Shown here piece after piece: positions 17,216-25,443 of a stretch of DNA of 64,000 nucleotides (position 1 is its first letter; each line of letters begins with the position of its first letter). Source of the DNA: JAFNAG01 sp963824985 (lineage in GTDB: Bacteria; Acidobacteriota; UBA6911); assembly GCA_963824985.1 (NCBI GenBank), contig CAWGRQ010000001.1:87289-151288 (forward strand), given 5' to 3'. The position numbers were made by a program, and so were the translations under genes. Below the pieces are notes generated by a model. That model searched no databases. It had not been told where the DNA came from and was given only the letters and a program-made list of their open reading frames with translations.

Positions 17216-18853
17216 ATGCGAGCATTGCTGGTGCAAAGCCCGGCGACATCGCCCTGGGTACCTAGACGGCAGTGGGAGCCGCCCAGCATCGCGCTGGCTA
17301 CCATCGCCGCCCAGATCGACAATCATGATGTCCGGGTGGCCGACACAATTGTGTGGCGCAAACATTCCGTCCCCAGATTCAAGAAACTCCTGGAGGAACT
17401 CAAACCCGACATTGTCGGTTTTACGGCAATGACGTTCCAGTACGATACCGCACTTCGGTTCGCATACCTCACCAAACAGGCTAACCCGAAGATTCTCACG
17501 ATCCTTGGCGGCTACCACGCAACCCTTTTTTGCGAGCAGATCGCCGACGGCGCGGATCGGGAATATTGGGATTTCCTGATGCGCGGCGAGGGCGATTTCA
17601 GCTTCGGCGAACTGCTTGATGCCCTCGAATCCAAGGGCAAGGGAATGGAAAAGATATCCGGTCTCTCTTATAAAGACGCCGGCAAGTTTTACCATAACCC
17701 GCCCCGCCCCCTTGAAGACCTGACCCGGATCAGGATCCCGGCTCGCGATAAACGCGTTCTCGACGGATTCCACATGTATTTCCGGCAGGCGGATGTCATT
17801 GAGACCTCCAGAGGCTGCCTGCATTTATGCAATTTTTGCAGCATCAAGGAAATGTACGGCCGGTCATTCAGAGTCTTCCCTCTGGACCGGGTGCTCGCGG
17901 ACATAGAAGATGCCTATGGGCGCGGCGCCCGTCATATTTTCTGTACCGACGATAACATCACGCTGGATATGGAGAGGTTCGAGGCCCTGTGTGACGGGGT
18001 CATCAGCCTTAAACTGAAAAACCTGCTTTTCACGACCCAGGCCAGCCCGATCGGGTTCGCGCAGCGCCCGAAGGTGGCCAAGAAGATGGTCCAGGCCGGT
18101 TTCGTTTCGATCTTTCTCGGCATCGAGAATGCTGCGGCAAAAAACCTGCGCATGCTTAAAAAACCCAACACCCTCGAATTGATCCGTAAGGGGGTGGAGG
18201 CGCTGCAGAAGGAGAACATTGTCGTGATCGCGGGCCTCATCAATGGTCTCCCGCACGATGACGAGGACAGCATCCGGCAGAACTACCAGTTCGTAAAGGA
18301 TTTGGGCATTACCAGCGTCATGGATCAGGTATTGACCCCCTATCCCAAAACGCCCTTACGCGAGGACATGCTCAAGGAAAAGCGGGTGCGCAATTTCCTG
18401 GACTTCCGTTGGTATGACGGTTATTTCAGCAACGTCCGCACCGATTTTCTCTCCGCCGAGAAACTCAATTATGTCCGGTGGAAGATCCGGCGTGAAGTGA
18501 TCGGCATGTGGCATCCGACCAAGGGGGATTGGCATTATTTCAAGGGTTACACCTATCTCTGGGTCTTCGGACTTCGATACATCATCTGGGCAAACGAGCG
18601 CCTTCTGGAACTCTTTCTTGGTTTGGAGGGCAGATACAAGCTTCAGATGAGACATTTCCTGAATCTCAACAATTTCAAGGTGTTTATGAGAGGCCGCACC
18701 GGCGGGGCAACCTATCACCCCGTTTTTGGAACCGATACGGATCCGCATGAGGACAGCCGTTCATCCATCATCAGACAAAAGCTGGACTTCTCTGGAACGC
18801 CTGAGATTGACCCTAGGGAAACCGCCCGACCGATCGCGGCCAGCCGGCCATGA
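17216..18853 (+). CDS. B12-binding-domain radical SAM protein
   Basis: A 545-residue protein. Residues 1-150 form a Rossmann-like cobalamin-binding domain (PPSIALATIAAQI, PDIVGFTAMTFQ, TILGGYHAT, GEGDFSFGEL). The cluster cysteines are 201, 205 and 208 in SRGCLHLCNFCS. The barrel follows (FCTDDNITLD, FLGIENAAAKNLR, VIAGLINGLPHDDED). The C-terminal 150 residues are rich in aromatic and basic residues with FKGYTYLWVFGLRYIIWANE, perhaps a membrane-contact region. Family members methylate or rearrange unactivated carbons. It begins 5 bases after the esterase-like gene on the plus strand, within the otherwise minus-strand cluster. Confidence 0.85.
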   Translation: MRALLVQSPATSPWVPRRQWEPPSIALATIAAQIDNHDVRVADTIVWRKHSVPRFKKLLEELKPDIVGFTAMTFQYDTALRFAYLTKQANPKILTILGGYHATLFCEQIADGADREYWDFLMRGEGDFSFGELLDALESKGKGMEKISGLSYKDAGKFYHNPPRPLEDLTRIRIPARDKRVLDGFHMYFRQADVIETSRGCLHLCNFCSIKEMYGRSFRVFPLDRVLADIEDAYGRGARHIFCTDDNITLDMERFEALCDGVISLKLKNLLFTTQASPIGFAQRPKVAKKMVQAGFVSIFLGIENAAAKNLRMLKKPNTLELIRKGVEALQKENIVVIAGLINGLPHDDEDSIRQNYQFVKDLGITSVMDQVLTPYPKTPLREDMLKEKRVRNFLDFRWYDGYFSNVRTDFLSAEKLNYVRWKIRREVIGMWHPTKGDWHYFKGYTYLWVFGLRYIIWANERLLELFLGLEGRYKLQMRHFLNLNNFKVFMRGRTGGATYHPVFGTDTDPHEDSRSSIIRQKLDFSGTPEIDPRETARPIAASRP

Positions 18854-19016
18854 CCGGGATTCCGTCGGGATGGTCGACATCCGGATCAGCCAGGAAAATC
18901 CCGGGGCAGGCCATATCCGCCGCGTTGCGGTCGGTCTTGCGCCTGGATTTCAGCCAAGCCATAAGGGGGACATTCGGAGTTGTCCCTTGATTCTGAGACT
19001 TGATGCCGGCCGAGTG

Positions 19017-19038
19017 GAAAATGGGGATATCCCCTTTT
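19017..19038. terminator. Bidirectional hairpin terminator candidate
   Basis: The perfect palindrome ggggatatcccc (19023-19034) is flanked by aaaat and tttt in the gap between two converging radical SAM genes. It could end transcription from either side. The stem is short, so this is only a candidate. Confidence 0.4.
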
Positions 19039-19088
19039 GAACCGGCCCTGATTGCCGCGCCATATCCATGCCTCTCTGCGCTGCCCGG

Positions 19089-20636
19089 CTACGAAATCCG
19101 CGGAGCAATGCGGGTCAGTAGTTCATCCACCGATTCGATCCGCTTGCGCTTCAACACGGAATACATATGAACTATCTCTTCGTCGGCGTATCCTGAAGCC
19201 TTGAGGGTATCGACCGCAGTCGTGACCGCGCCGGCATTGGCCAGACCAAATCGGGAGTGATATTCCAGAAATATCCTGTTCATTTCAATCTTGGGCAGGG
19301 AAGGCGTCCCGAGCGGCATGTCGTTGTAGGAAAAGCGGCTGCCCATTTCGATGCGCTGCGGCTCCCAACCCGCTTCCAGGGCTTGTTGCGAAATCTCGCA
19401 TCCGGGGAAGCACCGCAGGCAAAAGTGGAACGGGAGCAGCGAGGGCATGGGGAGAGTCCCCAGCCAGTCGAGCGTCTGCCGAGCCTGTTCGCGGGTCTCG
19501 GTCGGAAACCCGAACATGGTCGAAATATTCACGACCACGCCCCGGCGCTGGGTATAGGCGATAATCTTGCGGGCATGTTCCAGATCCACCTTCTTTTTGA
19601 TCAGTCTCTGAATCTCCTCACACGCGGATTCGATCGCATAGGTGAACCAGATGGCGCCCGCTTCGATCGCCCGATCCACAAATTCTTCCGTGACCAGATC
19701 CGTGCGCAGGCCGTTGGAGAAATAGAGCCTGATCCTGAGGCCTCCCGACCGGATCATCCCAAAGAGGGTCAAAGCCCGTTTGAGGTTGACGTTGAAAATA
19801 TCATCGATAATGTAGAAGTCGCGGATCTCAAACGTGTCGTGCAGGTACTTGATTTCGGAAAAGACATCCTCGGCACTGCGCAGCCGCAACCCGTCCCACT
19901 GGTTGAAACAAAAGCTGCAATCGTAAGCGCACCCTCTGCTGGTGAGCAGAATCCCCTGGCGGCGATGGTTATAGCCATAACTGAGCTGGCGCCGGTAAAG
20001 ATCGAGGTCGATCAGGTCGTAGGCGGGATATGGGAGTCGGCCGAGATCGGGAATCATTGGCGCATCGCCGTTTTCGATCACGCCGTCTGCTCCACGATAA
20101 AGCAGGCCCTTGATGTCTTCGGGTGGGGCGCCCGAGAGGATCCTGTTCAGTGTCTCTTCCCCTTCTCCCTTCACCGCCAGATCCAATTCCGGCACTTCGC
20201 GGAACAGATCGGCGCGATATGCGCCGACAATCGGGCCGCCGGCAACTATGGAGGCGGGGGTGTGAGCCCGAGTGAGGGCGGCGATTCGTTGCAGCTCTTC
20301 AAGAAAGAAGGTGATCGAGCGGATCCCGACGAGGTCAGGAGAATGGGTGCGGATGATGTCGATGTATTCCTCGTCGGTTCGGCAGTGCAAAGATGACTCG
20401 ACGATACGAACCTCGAGTCCTGGGAATGCCTGGCGCGCCGAGGCGGCAAGGTACATCAATCCAACCGGAGGGATGTGCACTTCGACGGGCATTGTCCCCC
20501 CGACCCACTTGCCCATGTTGTTGGCTTCCACCAGCAGCAGCCTGGCCGGCTTCCCGGCTTCAGCCCTCGACGGATTCATTGCAGTCGTCTCCGGAACCTG
20601 ACCCGAAATATTCATGAAGATGAGATTATAAGACAT
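19089..20636 (-). CDS. B12-binding-domain radical SAM protein
   Basis: A 515-residue protein. An N-terminal cobalamin-binding-like domain (about 31-170: LLLVEANN, VGLMYLAASARQA, PDLVGIRS, IVAGGPIVGAY, VKGEGEETL) precedes the cluster cysteines 236, 240 and 243 in TSRGCAYDCSFC. The barrel carries YIIDDIFNVN, YAIESACEEIQRLIKKK and STMFGFPTET. The start could be Met1, Met8 or Met20, since homology begins near residue 30. It is the most upstream minus-strand gene of the cluster and lies 47 bases inside the right-hand palindromic element, so a promoter for the cluster may lie in 20637-20688. Confidence 0.85.
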   Translation of the reverse strand: MSYNLIFMNISGQVPETTAMNPSRAEAGKPARLLLVEANNMGKWVGGTMPVEVHIPPVGLMYLAASARQAFPGLEVRIVESSLHCRTDEEYIDIIRTHSPDLVGIRSITFFLEELQRIAALTRAHTPASIVAGGPIVGAYRADLFREVPELDLAVKGEGEETLNRILSGAPPEDIKGLLYRGADGVIENGDAPMIPDLGRLPYPAYDLIDLDLYRRQLSYGYNHRRQGILLTSRGCAYDCSFCFNQWDGLRLRSAEDVFSEIKYLHDTFEIRDFYIIDDIFNVNLKRALTLFGMIRSGGLRIRLYFSNGLRTDLVTEEFVDRAIEAGAIWFTYAIESACEEIQRLIKKKVDLEHARKIIAYTQRRGVVVNISTMFGFPTETREQARQTLDWLGTLPMPSLLPFHFCLRCFPGCEISQQALEAGWEPQRIEMGSRFSYNDMPLGTPSLPKIEMNRIFLEYHSRFGLANAGAVTTAVDTLKASGYADEEIVHMYSVLKRKRIESVDELLTRIAPRIS

Positions 20637-20688
20637 CTCGGGACACGGATGAACGCGGATCCGTGTGCAGCGCTCTTTTCATTGTAAT

Positions 20689-20859
20689 TGTTTAGCCAAA
20701 TCAAATGGATGAAGAAGCAAAACGCAAAGACGCAAGGACGCAAAGATCGACACGGAGCAAAAGGCGTGGGCGGCCGAAGGCCACCCACGCCCGCGAACCG
20801 AAAGGAATCTCTTTGCGTCCTTGCGTCTTTGCGTTCTGCTGTTCAGCATCGGCTAAACA
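20689..20859. repeat. Palindromic MITE-like element, right copy
   Basis: Ends are exact inverted repeats (tgtttagcc at 20689-20697, ggctaaaca at 20851-20859). Within them is a 25-base perfect inverted pair starting acgcaaagacgcaagg, and a central ggcgtggg/cccacgcc hairpin. Bases 20684-20735 match 27-78 exactly in the same orientation. The element holds no gene; it separates the cluster from the F420-type oxidoreductase. Confidence 0.8.
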
Positions 20860-20904
20860 GTTGCTTTTCATTCGGCGGCGCAGGAGGTTCATGAATTATC
20901 TTGA

Positions 20905-21948
20905 CTAAGAGCCCGCCAGTTCGGCCATGGTGCGCACCGTGCGCACATCCGTGGTAATACAGATCAGTGTGGTTACGCCTGCGCGACGCCAGGCATCGAG
21001 GCGCTCCGCGATCCGCTCCCTGGGGCCGCACAATGCCAGCTCATCAATGAGAGCATCCGGGACGGCGGCTTCCGCTTGCATGCGCCGCCCATCCAGGAAC
21101 GCATTCTGGATCGCGATCGCCGCCTCCTCATATCCGTAGCGGCAGGCCAGGTCGAAGTAAAAGTTTTTCCCTCTCGCCCCCATCCCCCCGATATAGAGTG
21201 CCAGGGTTGGCCGCACCGCATCGCGGCAGGCAGCGAGATTGTCACCCAGGCGGACTTCGACCATCGCGGCGATATCGAAAGCCCCCCTGTCTTTCCCCGG
21301 ACCCGCGCGCGCAAAACCCTCCTCCAGCGCGGCATGGAACATGGCCGCGCGTTCGGGGGAAAAGAGGACGGGGAGCCAGCCGTCGGCGATCTCCGCCGCC
21401 AGCGCCACGTTCCTGGGGCCGATGGCGGCCAGATAGATCGGGATGTCGGCGCGGAACGGGCGGAACATCAACCGCAGCGGCTTGCCCAGGCCGGTTCCGC
21501 CTTTCAGCGGAATGTCGTAATGGGCTCCGTGATGTTCCAGCGGTTGTTCGTGGGCCAGAATCCGGCGGACGATGCTGACATATTCCCGTGCCCGGCCGAG
21601 GGGCTTCCCGAAGGGCACCCCGTGCCATCCCTCCACCACCTGCGGCCCCGAGACTCCAAGGCCGAGGAGCACTCGCCCGCGCGTCATCAGATCGAGTGTG
21701 GCGGCCGCCATGGCGGCATTCGCCGGGGTACGGGACGGCATCTGCATGACCGCCGTGCCGACACGGATTTTTTCGGTTTTGGCCGCCAGCCAGGTAAGCG
21801 CGGTCAGGGAGTCGGTTCCCCAGGCTTCCGCGGTCCAAAGGGAATGATACCCGAGGCTGTCGGCCTCCTGAGCAAGACGAACGTGGAGAGGCGGGGGGAG
21901 CGCCAGAAACCCGAGGTGCAAACCAAGCCGCATGCCCGTCGATTGCAT
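20905..21948 (-). CDS. LLM-class F420-dependent oxidoreductase-like protein
   Basis: A 347-residue luciferase-like monooxygenase-family protein with a TIM-barrel pattern: LGLHLGF, EADSLGYHSLWTAEAW, KIRVGTAVMQMPSRTP, LDLMTRGRVLLGLGVSGP, IYLAAIGPRNVALAAEIADGWL. It resembles the mycobacterial Rv3520c-type F420 group. The cofactor (F420 or FMN) and substrate cannot be fixed from sequence. The start at 21948 is favoured because GGAG lies about 10 bases upstream; Met6 (21933) is possible. It lies outside the cluster's right-hand repeat. Confidence 0.8.
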   Translation of the reverse strand: MQSTGMRLGLHLGFLALPPPLHVRLAQEADSLGYHSLWTAEAWGTDSLTALTWLAAKTEKIRVGTAVMQMPSRTPANAAMAAATLDLMTRGRVLLGLGVSGPQVVEGWHGVPFGKPLGRAREYVSIVRRILAHEQPLEHHGAHYDIPLKGGTGLGKPLRLMFRPFRADIPIYLAAIGPRNVALAAEIADGWLPVLFSPERAAMFHAALEEGFARAGPGKDRGAFDIAAMVEVRLGDNLAACRDAVRPTLALYIGGMGARGKNFYFDLACRYGYEEAAIAIQNAFLDGRRMQAEAAVPDALIDELALCGPRERIAERLDAWRRAGVTTLICITTDVRTVRTMAELAGS

Positions 21949-21973
21949 ACTTCTATGTGCTCCGAAAATATCT

Positions 21974-22048
21974 CTTTGCGCCCTCGCGCCCTTGCGTCAT
22001 TGCGTTAAAAAAATCAACGCAATGACGCCAAGACGGAAAGTCACAAAG
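21974..22048. repeat. Imperfect gcaaagacgc-type hairpin repeat
   Basis: Arms ctttgcgccctcgcgccc... (from 21974) and ...agacggaaagtcacaaag (to 22048) pair imperfectly around a short A-rich loop. The repeat unit resembles the inner arms of the elements at 32-222 and 20689-20859, but the terminal tgtttagcc is lacking. Confidence 0.55.
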
Positions 22049-22132
22049 CCAAAAGATTTTCATGCGTCACCGGGTGCGACACGGGCGCATGAGAAGCTGC
22101 TCCCCTGCAAAATAAACGTTCCCCGGGACAAA

Positions 22133-22627
22133 TCACCCTGCTGATCCTGATCCGCGGACCGATCCGCGCGAAAACAGCACCAATCCGGCTACGCCCAGCA
22201 AAAGCGTATCCCGCAACAGATCAATCTTCATGTCCATGAACAGCTCAGCCTGGGTCTTGGCCTGCGCCGCCACGGAAAAACAGCCACAGTCGACGGCAAC
22301 TCCGCGTGCCAGGTCGAAGGCCAGGGCAGTAATAAAAACGATCAGCATCCCGGCCGCTATGAGCGCCGCGCCCTTGCGCAGCAGGCCGGACACAAGGGCC
22401 AGGCCGGCGAGCAGTTCCAGCCACGGAAGTATCATGGCAACGGGATTCACGAGCCCAGCGGGCAGAATCCGGTAGTTCCAGACCATCTCCGCGAAGCCTG
22501 GGGGGTCGGCGATCTTTGGCCAGGACGAGTATATGAAAATCAACCCCAACAGGAATCCGGCCAGGCGCGACATCCAGATGCTGGTAAAAAATCGCCTCAC
22601 GGAAGCTTCCCTCGCGCGATTGGCCAT
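22133..22627 (-). CDS. DoxX/MauE-family membrane protein
   Basis: A 164-residue protein with four predicted membrane helices (about residues 17-35, 60-80, 84-104 and 136-153). SRLAGFLLGLIFIYSSWPKI and LPWLELLAGLALVSGLL are typical of the MauE/DoxX group, and DCGCF lies in the loop before the last helix. MauE-like proteins take part in disulfide or redox maturation in the membrane. The gene overlaps the rhodanese gene by 31 bases, so the two are co-translated. A joint role in extracytoplasmic sulfur or thiol chemistry is inference. Confidence 0.75.
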   Translation of the reverse strand: MANRAREASVRRFFTSIWMSRLAGFLLGLIFIYSSWPKIADPPGFAEMVWNYRILPAGLVNPVAMILPWLELLAGLALVSGLLRKGAALIAAGMLIVFITALAFDLARGVAVDCGCFSVAAQAKTQAELFMDMKIDLLRDTLLLGVAGLVLFSRGSVRGSGSAG

Positions 22628-23175
22628 CCCTTGGACAACCAGGCCGGGTAACCATCCCGGTAAACATAGACGTTCAGGAAGCCGGCAAAGGCAAGCATCT
22701 CGGCCAGCCGGGGCCCGTCTTCACAGCTGCCCCCCGAACAATAGACGATCATGACATGGTCGGGCCTGAAGCCCGCGGCATGGAGGGAAGCGACCCTTTC
22801 TTCGGCGTCATGCTCCCAGACCGGAATGTTCCGTGCGTGCTCGATATGCCCTTCCTCGAAGACAGTCCCACGGCGGGCATCGATGAAGAGCGCGCCGGCA
22901 TCGTGCAAACGCTTGGCAATCTCACTGGAAATGTCGAGATACAGCAGCGTCGGGTCTTTTCGCGGAGCCAACGCCAGCAGGCCCGGGTTTTCCGCTGCAG
23001 CATCCGTTGATGACCCGGCGCTCGCAGGCTGCGGGGACTGGGCACCGGCGGCATGATACGCTGCAATCCAGGAGAGCTTGTGCGACTGGCTGCGAAACGG
23101 GTTGGTCGCGGCCGCGACGACCACCGCGCCTGCGATCAGGATGGCGGCTTCGATGAGAATGCGCTTCCAGTTCAT
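22597..23175 (-). CDS. Membrane-anchored rhodanese-domain protein
   Basis: A 192-residue protein with one N-terminal membrane anchor (about residues 5-24), a linker, and a rhodanese domain from about residue 75: ALFIDARRGTVFEEGHI, IPVWEHDAEE, then the active loop VYCSGGSCEDG with the persulfide-forming cysteine. The end YRDGYPAWLSKGWP is typical. It faces the periplasm if the anchor acts as a signal anchor. It is the first gene of a two-gene operon with the MauE-like gene. Confidence 0.85.
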   Translation of the reverse strand: MNWKRILIEAAILIAGAVVVAAATNPFRSQSHKLSWIAAYHAAGAQSPQPASAGSSTDAAAENPGLLALAPRKDPTLLYLDISSEIAKRLHDAGALFIDARRGTVFEEGHIEHARNIPVWEHDAEERVASLHAAGFRPDHVMIVYCSGGSCEDGPRLAEMLAFAGFLNVYVYRDGYPAWLSKGWPIARGKLP

Positions 23176-23640
23176 GAGCCTCTCCCGGAAATTTCGATAT
23201 TACGCCAATCCGCCGGCACTGTGAAGCCGTGTATATCGCCTCACCGCACGCCGCGACACGCGAACGCAGAATCTAGAGAAGCTCAGCGGCGATGCGTTCT
23301 TCGCCCCAAGTTATGTTTCGTTCAGCCATTTGACAGAAATCGAACGATATCCAGGAGCAGAACAAACGAGACAGTCAGGAGGTAGTTCAACGCTCTGATC
23401 ATGTTCATGGACGTGCAGGATGCCACACGATCGTATCACGCGCCAGTACTCGGGCCCAGTTGGCCCCAGAGGCACCATGGATGGCCGTGCCCCACGGTGA
23501 GACCTGCAAAATGCACTCGCCGCGTCGTAAGCTCCATGAAGAAAAGGAGATAGTGGGTGACCAGCCCTTTCTTATGCATAGGGCGAGCGCATCATGCGTC
23601 GGCCCGCGGGCGGTAGAAACGCCACGCATATCCTCCGAAT
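23176..23640. other. Intergenic stretch without a recognised gene
   Basis: About 465 bases between the rhodanese gene and the AbiE operators. Short open frames exist on both strands but none has a recognisable family, ribosome site or coding-like composition. Confidence 0.5.
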
Positions 23641-23659
23641 ACTGTCATCGATCGACAGT
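23641..23659. promoter_or_regulatory. Inverted repeat, distal AbiE operator candidate
   Basis: actgtc-atcgatc-gacagt lies 54 bases before a second site of the same half-site type (ctgtca/tgacag). AbiEi antitoxins are known to bind inverted repeats upstream of their own operon. Confidence 0.5.
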
Positions 23660-23712
23660 TTTCATCAAAACTCTTGCCGTGCGAGCCAAAACATGGCATG
23701 TTGTTCCAGATA

Positions 23713-23729
23713 CTGTCATATTATGACAG
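23713..23729. promoter_or_regulatory. 17-bp palindrome, proximal AbiE operator candidate
   Basis: ctgtcata-t-tatgacag is a perfect 8-1-8 palindrome ending 24 bases before the antitoxin start. It shares the ctgtca/tgacag half-site with 23641-23659, which suggests cooperative binding by the antitoxin. Confidence 0.6.
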
Positions 23730-23753
23730 CTATTGGAGATTGGTGGCGACGGA

Positions 23754-24392
23754 ATGAACAAGGTGTTGGAACGAGTATTCGAACTGCTGCCCTGGAGCCA
23801 GTTTACCGTCCAGGATCTGGCCACCCTGTTTCCGGGAAGCGAGGATCGGCGATACGCCCTTGTGAAACGTGCCCTTGCCAGCGGCGAGATTATTCGTATC
23901 CGACGGGGACTGTACTGCCTTGCCCCGAAGTACCAGAAGAAGAGCATGAACTTCTATGCATTGGCGCAACACGTCTACGGCCCCTCGTACGTCAGTCTGG
24001 AATCGGCCTTGAGTTGGCACGGCTGGATTCCGGAAGCCGTTCACGCCGTCACCTGTGCATCCTTCAAGAAGTCGAAGGAGTTCCAGACTCCGCTGGGTAT
24101 CTTCAGCTATGATCGGGTCCCCCAGGAGGTGTTCTACGTCGAAGTCGACCGGCTCATGGATGCATCCGGGAATGTGTTCCTGATGGCCACGCCTTTGAAG
24201 GCTCTGGCGGACTACGTCTACGTTCGAAAAAGAGACTGGACCGGGATCGAGCAGGCAACCGGCAGCCTGCGCATCGAGCCGGAAGAATTAGAGCGGGCCA
24301 GCCGCAGTTCCTTCGAAGCGCTTTCCACCAATTACTCCAGCTCTCGCGTGAAGCACTTTCTTGAAGGACTCGGGAAGGATTTGAATTCATGA
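23754..24392 (+). CDS. AbiEi-type antitoxin, type IV toxin-antitoxin
   Basis: A 212-residue protein starting at ATG 23754, the first ATG after the operator. The N-terminal winged helix (FTVQDLATLFPGSEDRRYALVKRAL ... IIRIRRGLYCLAP) is the DNA-binding domain of AbiEi antitoxins. The C-terminal part (YVSLESALSWHGW, FLMATPLKALADYVY) is the family's second domain. It should repress its own operon through the two inverted repeats upstream and counter the nucleotidyltransferase toxin without direct contact, as known for AbiE. Its stop overlaps the toxin start (ATGA). Confidence 0.85.
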   Translation: MNKVLERVFELLPWSQFTVQDLATLFPGSEDRRYALVKRALASGEIIRIRRGLYCLAPKYQKKSMNFYALAQHVYGPSYVSLESALSWHGWIPEAVHAVTCASFKKSKEFQTPLGIFSYDRVPQEVFYVEVDRLMDASGNVFLMATPLKALADYVYVRKRDWTGIEQATGSLRIEPEELERASRSSFEALSTNYSSSRVKHFLEGLGKDLNS

Positions 24393-25240
24393 GCGTTAAG
24401 CTGATTCAGGACAGGCTGGATTCCTGCAACTGCATATCGCACCTTGAAGAGGAGCACGCGATCAGGGAGATCACGCAGGAAGTGGTCCTGGCCGCACTCG
24501 GCAGGACGGATTTCTCCAAACACGCCCTGTTTCAGGGCGGCACATGTCTGCGTATCATCTATGGCCTGAATCGATTCTCGGAGGATATGGATTTCATCCT
24601 CAAGGAGACGAACAGGGGTTTTCAGTTGCAGCCACACCTCGGGGCGGTTGCTGACGAACTGAAGGCCTATGGCTATGATGTGGAGATTGCCGATCGTTCC
24701 GGGGCCGGGATGGCTGTGAGAAAAGCCTTCCTCAAGGATGACTCCCTGGGCAAGGTCCTCCAACTCAAGTATGTGGACAGGTCGGGACCTGTCCGGAAGA
24801 TCCGGGTCAAGCTCGAGGTCGACACCAATCCTCCATCGGGCAGCGGGATGGAAATCAAATATATCGATTTCCCTTTCGTCTCTTCCGTCTCGGTGCAGGA
24901 CAAGCCAAGTCTTTTCGCCGGCAAGCTCCACGCGTTATTGTGCAGGGAATATGCGAAGGGCAGAGACTGGTACGATTTTTTGTGGTACACGAGCCAGAAC
25001 GTCGGAGTCAACTACGCGTTTCTGTCTTCGGCCCTGGCCCAGCAGGGTCCCTGGCGGCAGCGGGACATCCAGATCAATCGGCACTGGTGCCTTGCGCACC
25101 TTGAGGACAGGATCAATTCTGTTGACTGGGCGGCGGCCCGCGCGGACGTGCGAAGCTTCGTCAGGGCATCGGAATATCCCTCCCTGGAACTGTGGAGCCG
25201 AGAGCTGTTTCTATCGCAACTGCGGAAGATCAGGGAGTGA
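24389..25240 (+). CDS. AbiEii-type nucleotidyltransferase toxin
   Basis: A 283-residue protein of the AbiEii/AbiGii family. The nucleotidyltransferase motif is FQGGTCLRIIYGLNRFSED followed by MDF, with a later acidic residue in KLEVDTNPP. KLHALLCREYAKGRDWYDFLWY is the conserved C-terminal motif of the group. Known members are GTP-binding, slow or stop growth after phage infection, and some modify tRNA. Translationally coupled to the antitoxin through ATGA. Confidence 0.88.
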   Translation: MSVKLIQDRLDSCNCISHLEEEHAIREITQEVVLAALGRTDFSKHALFQGGTCLRIIYGLNRFSEDMDFILKETNRGFQLQPHLGAVADELKAYGYDVEIADRSGAGMAVRKAFLKDDSLGKVLQLKYVDRSGPVRKIRVKLEVDTNPPSGSGMEIKYIDFPFVSSVSVQDKPSLFAGKLHALLCREYAKGRDWYDFLWYTSQNVGVNYAFLSSALAQQGPWRQRDIQINRHWCLAHLEDRINSVDWAAARADVRSFVRASEYPSLELWSRELFLSQLRKIRE

Positions 25241-25408
25241 CGAACTTCGGGGCCGGCCATCTGTCGGAAGTGGGGAGCCCACTTTTTTCCCGTTGCGATC
25301 AGGATCCTGACCCAAATTTCGCCGAAGTAATAGCCCTCGCGGATCTCTGCTCGGCCGACTTGCAAAGACACAGGAAACGGTGAGTTGCGTTGCCTGTCAG
25401 CGAAATTA

Positions 25409-25437
25409 TTGACATAGCTATATTGCAGGTCTAGAAT
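25409..25437 (+). promoter_or_regulatory. Strong sigma-70 promoter of the Phd/VapC operon
   Basis: A perfect -35 TTGACA (25409-25414), a 17-base spacer and -10 TAGAAT (25432-25437). Only six bases separate the -10 from the ATG at 25444, so transcription would begin at or next to the start codon and the mRNA would be leaderless. The spacer includes the palindrome atagctat, a possible antitoxin site. Confidence 0.75.
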
Positions 25438-25443
25438 GTAGCC

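Noticed and set aside
19257..20396. Open frame of 379 residues on the plus strand
   Set aside because: It lies entirely opposite the B12-type radical SAM gene with its CxxxCxxC motif. This is long antisense frame caused by GC-rich codon use.
20640..22050. Possible CRISPR array from repeated gcaaagacgc units
   Set aside because: The units form inverted arms of palindromic elements, with no regular spacers, and no cas genes are nearby.
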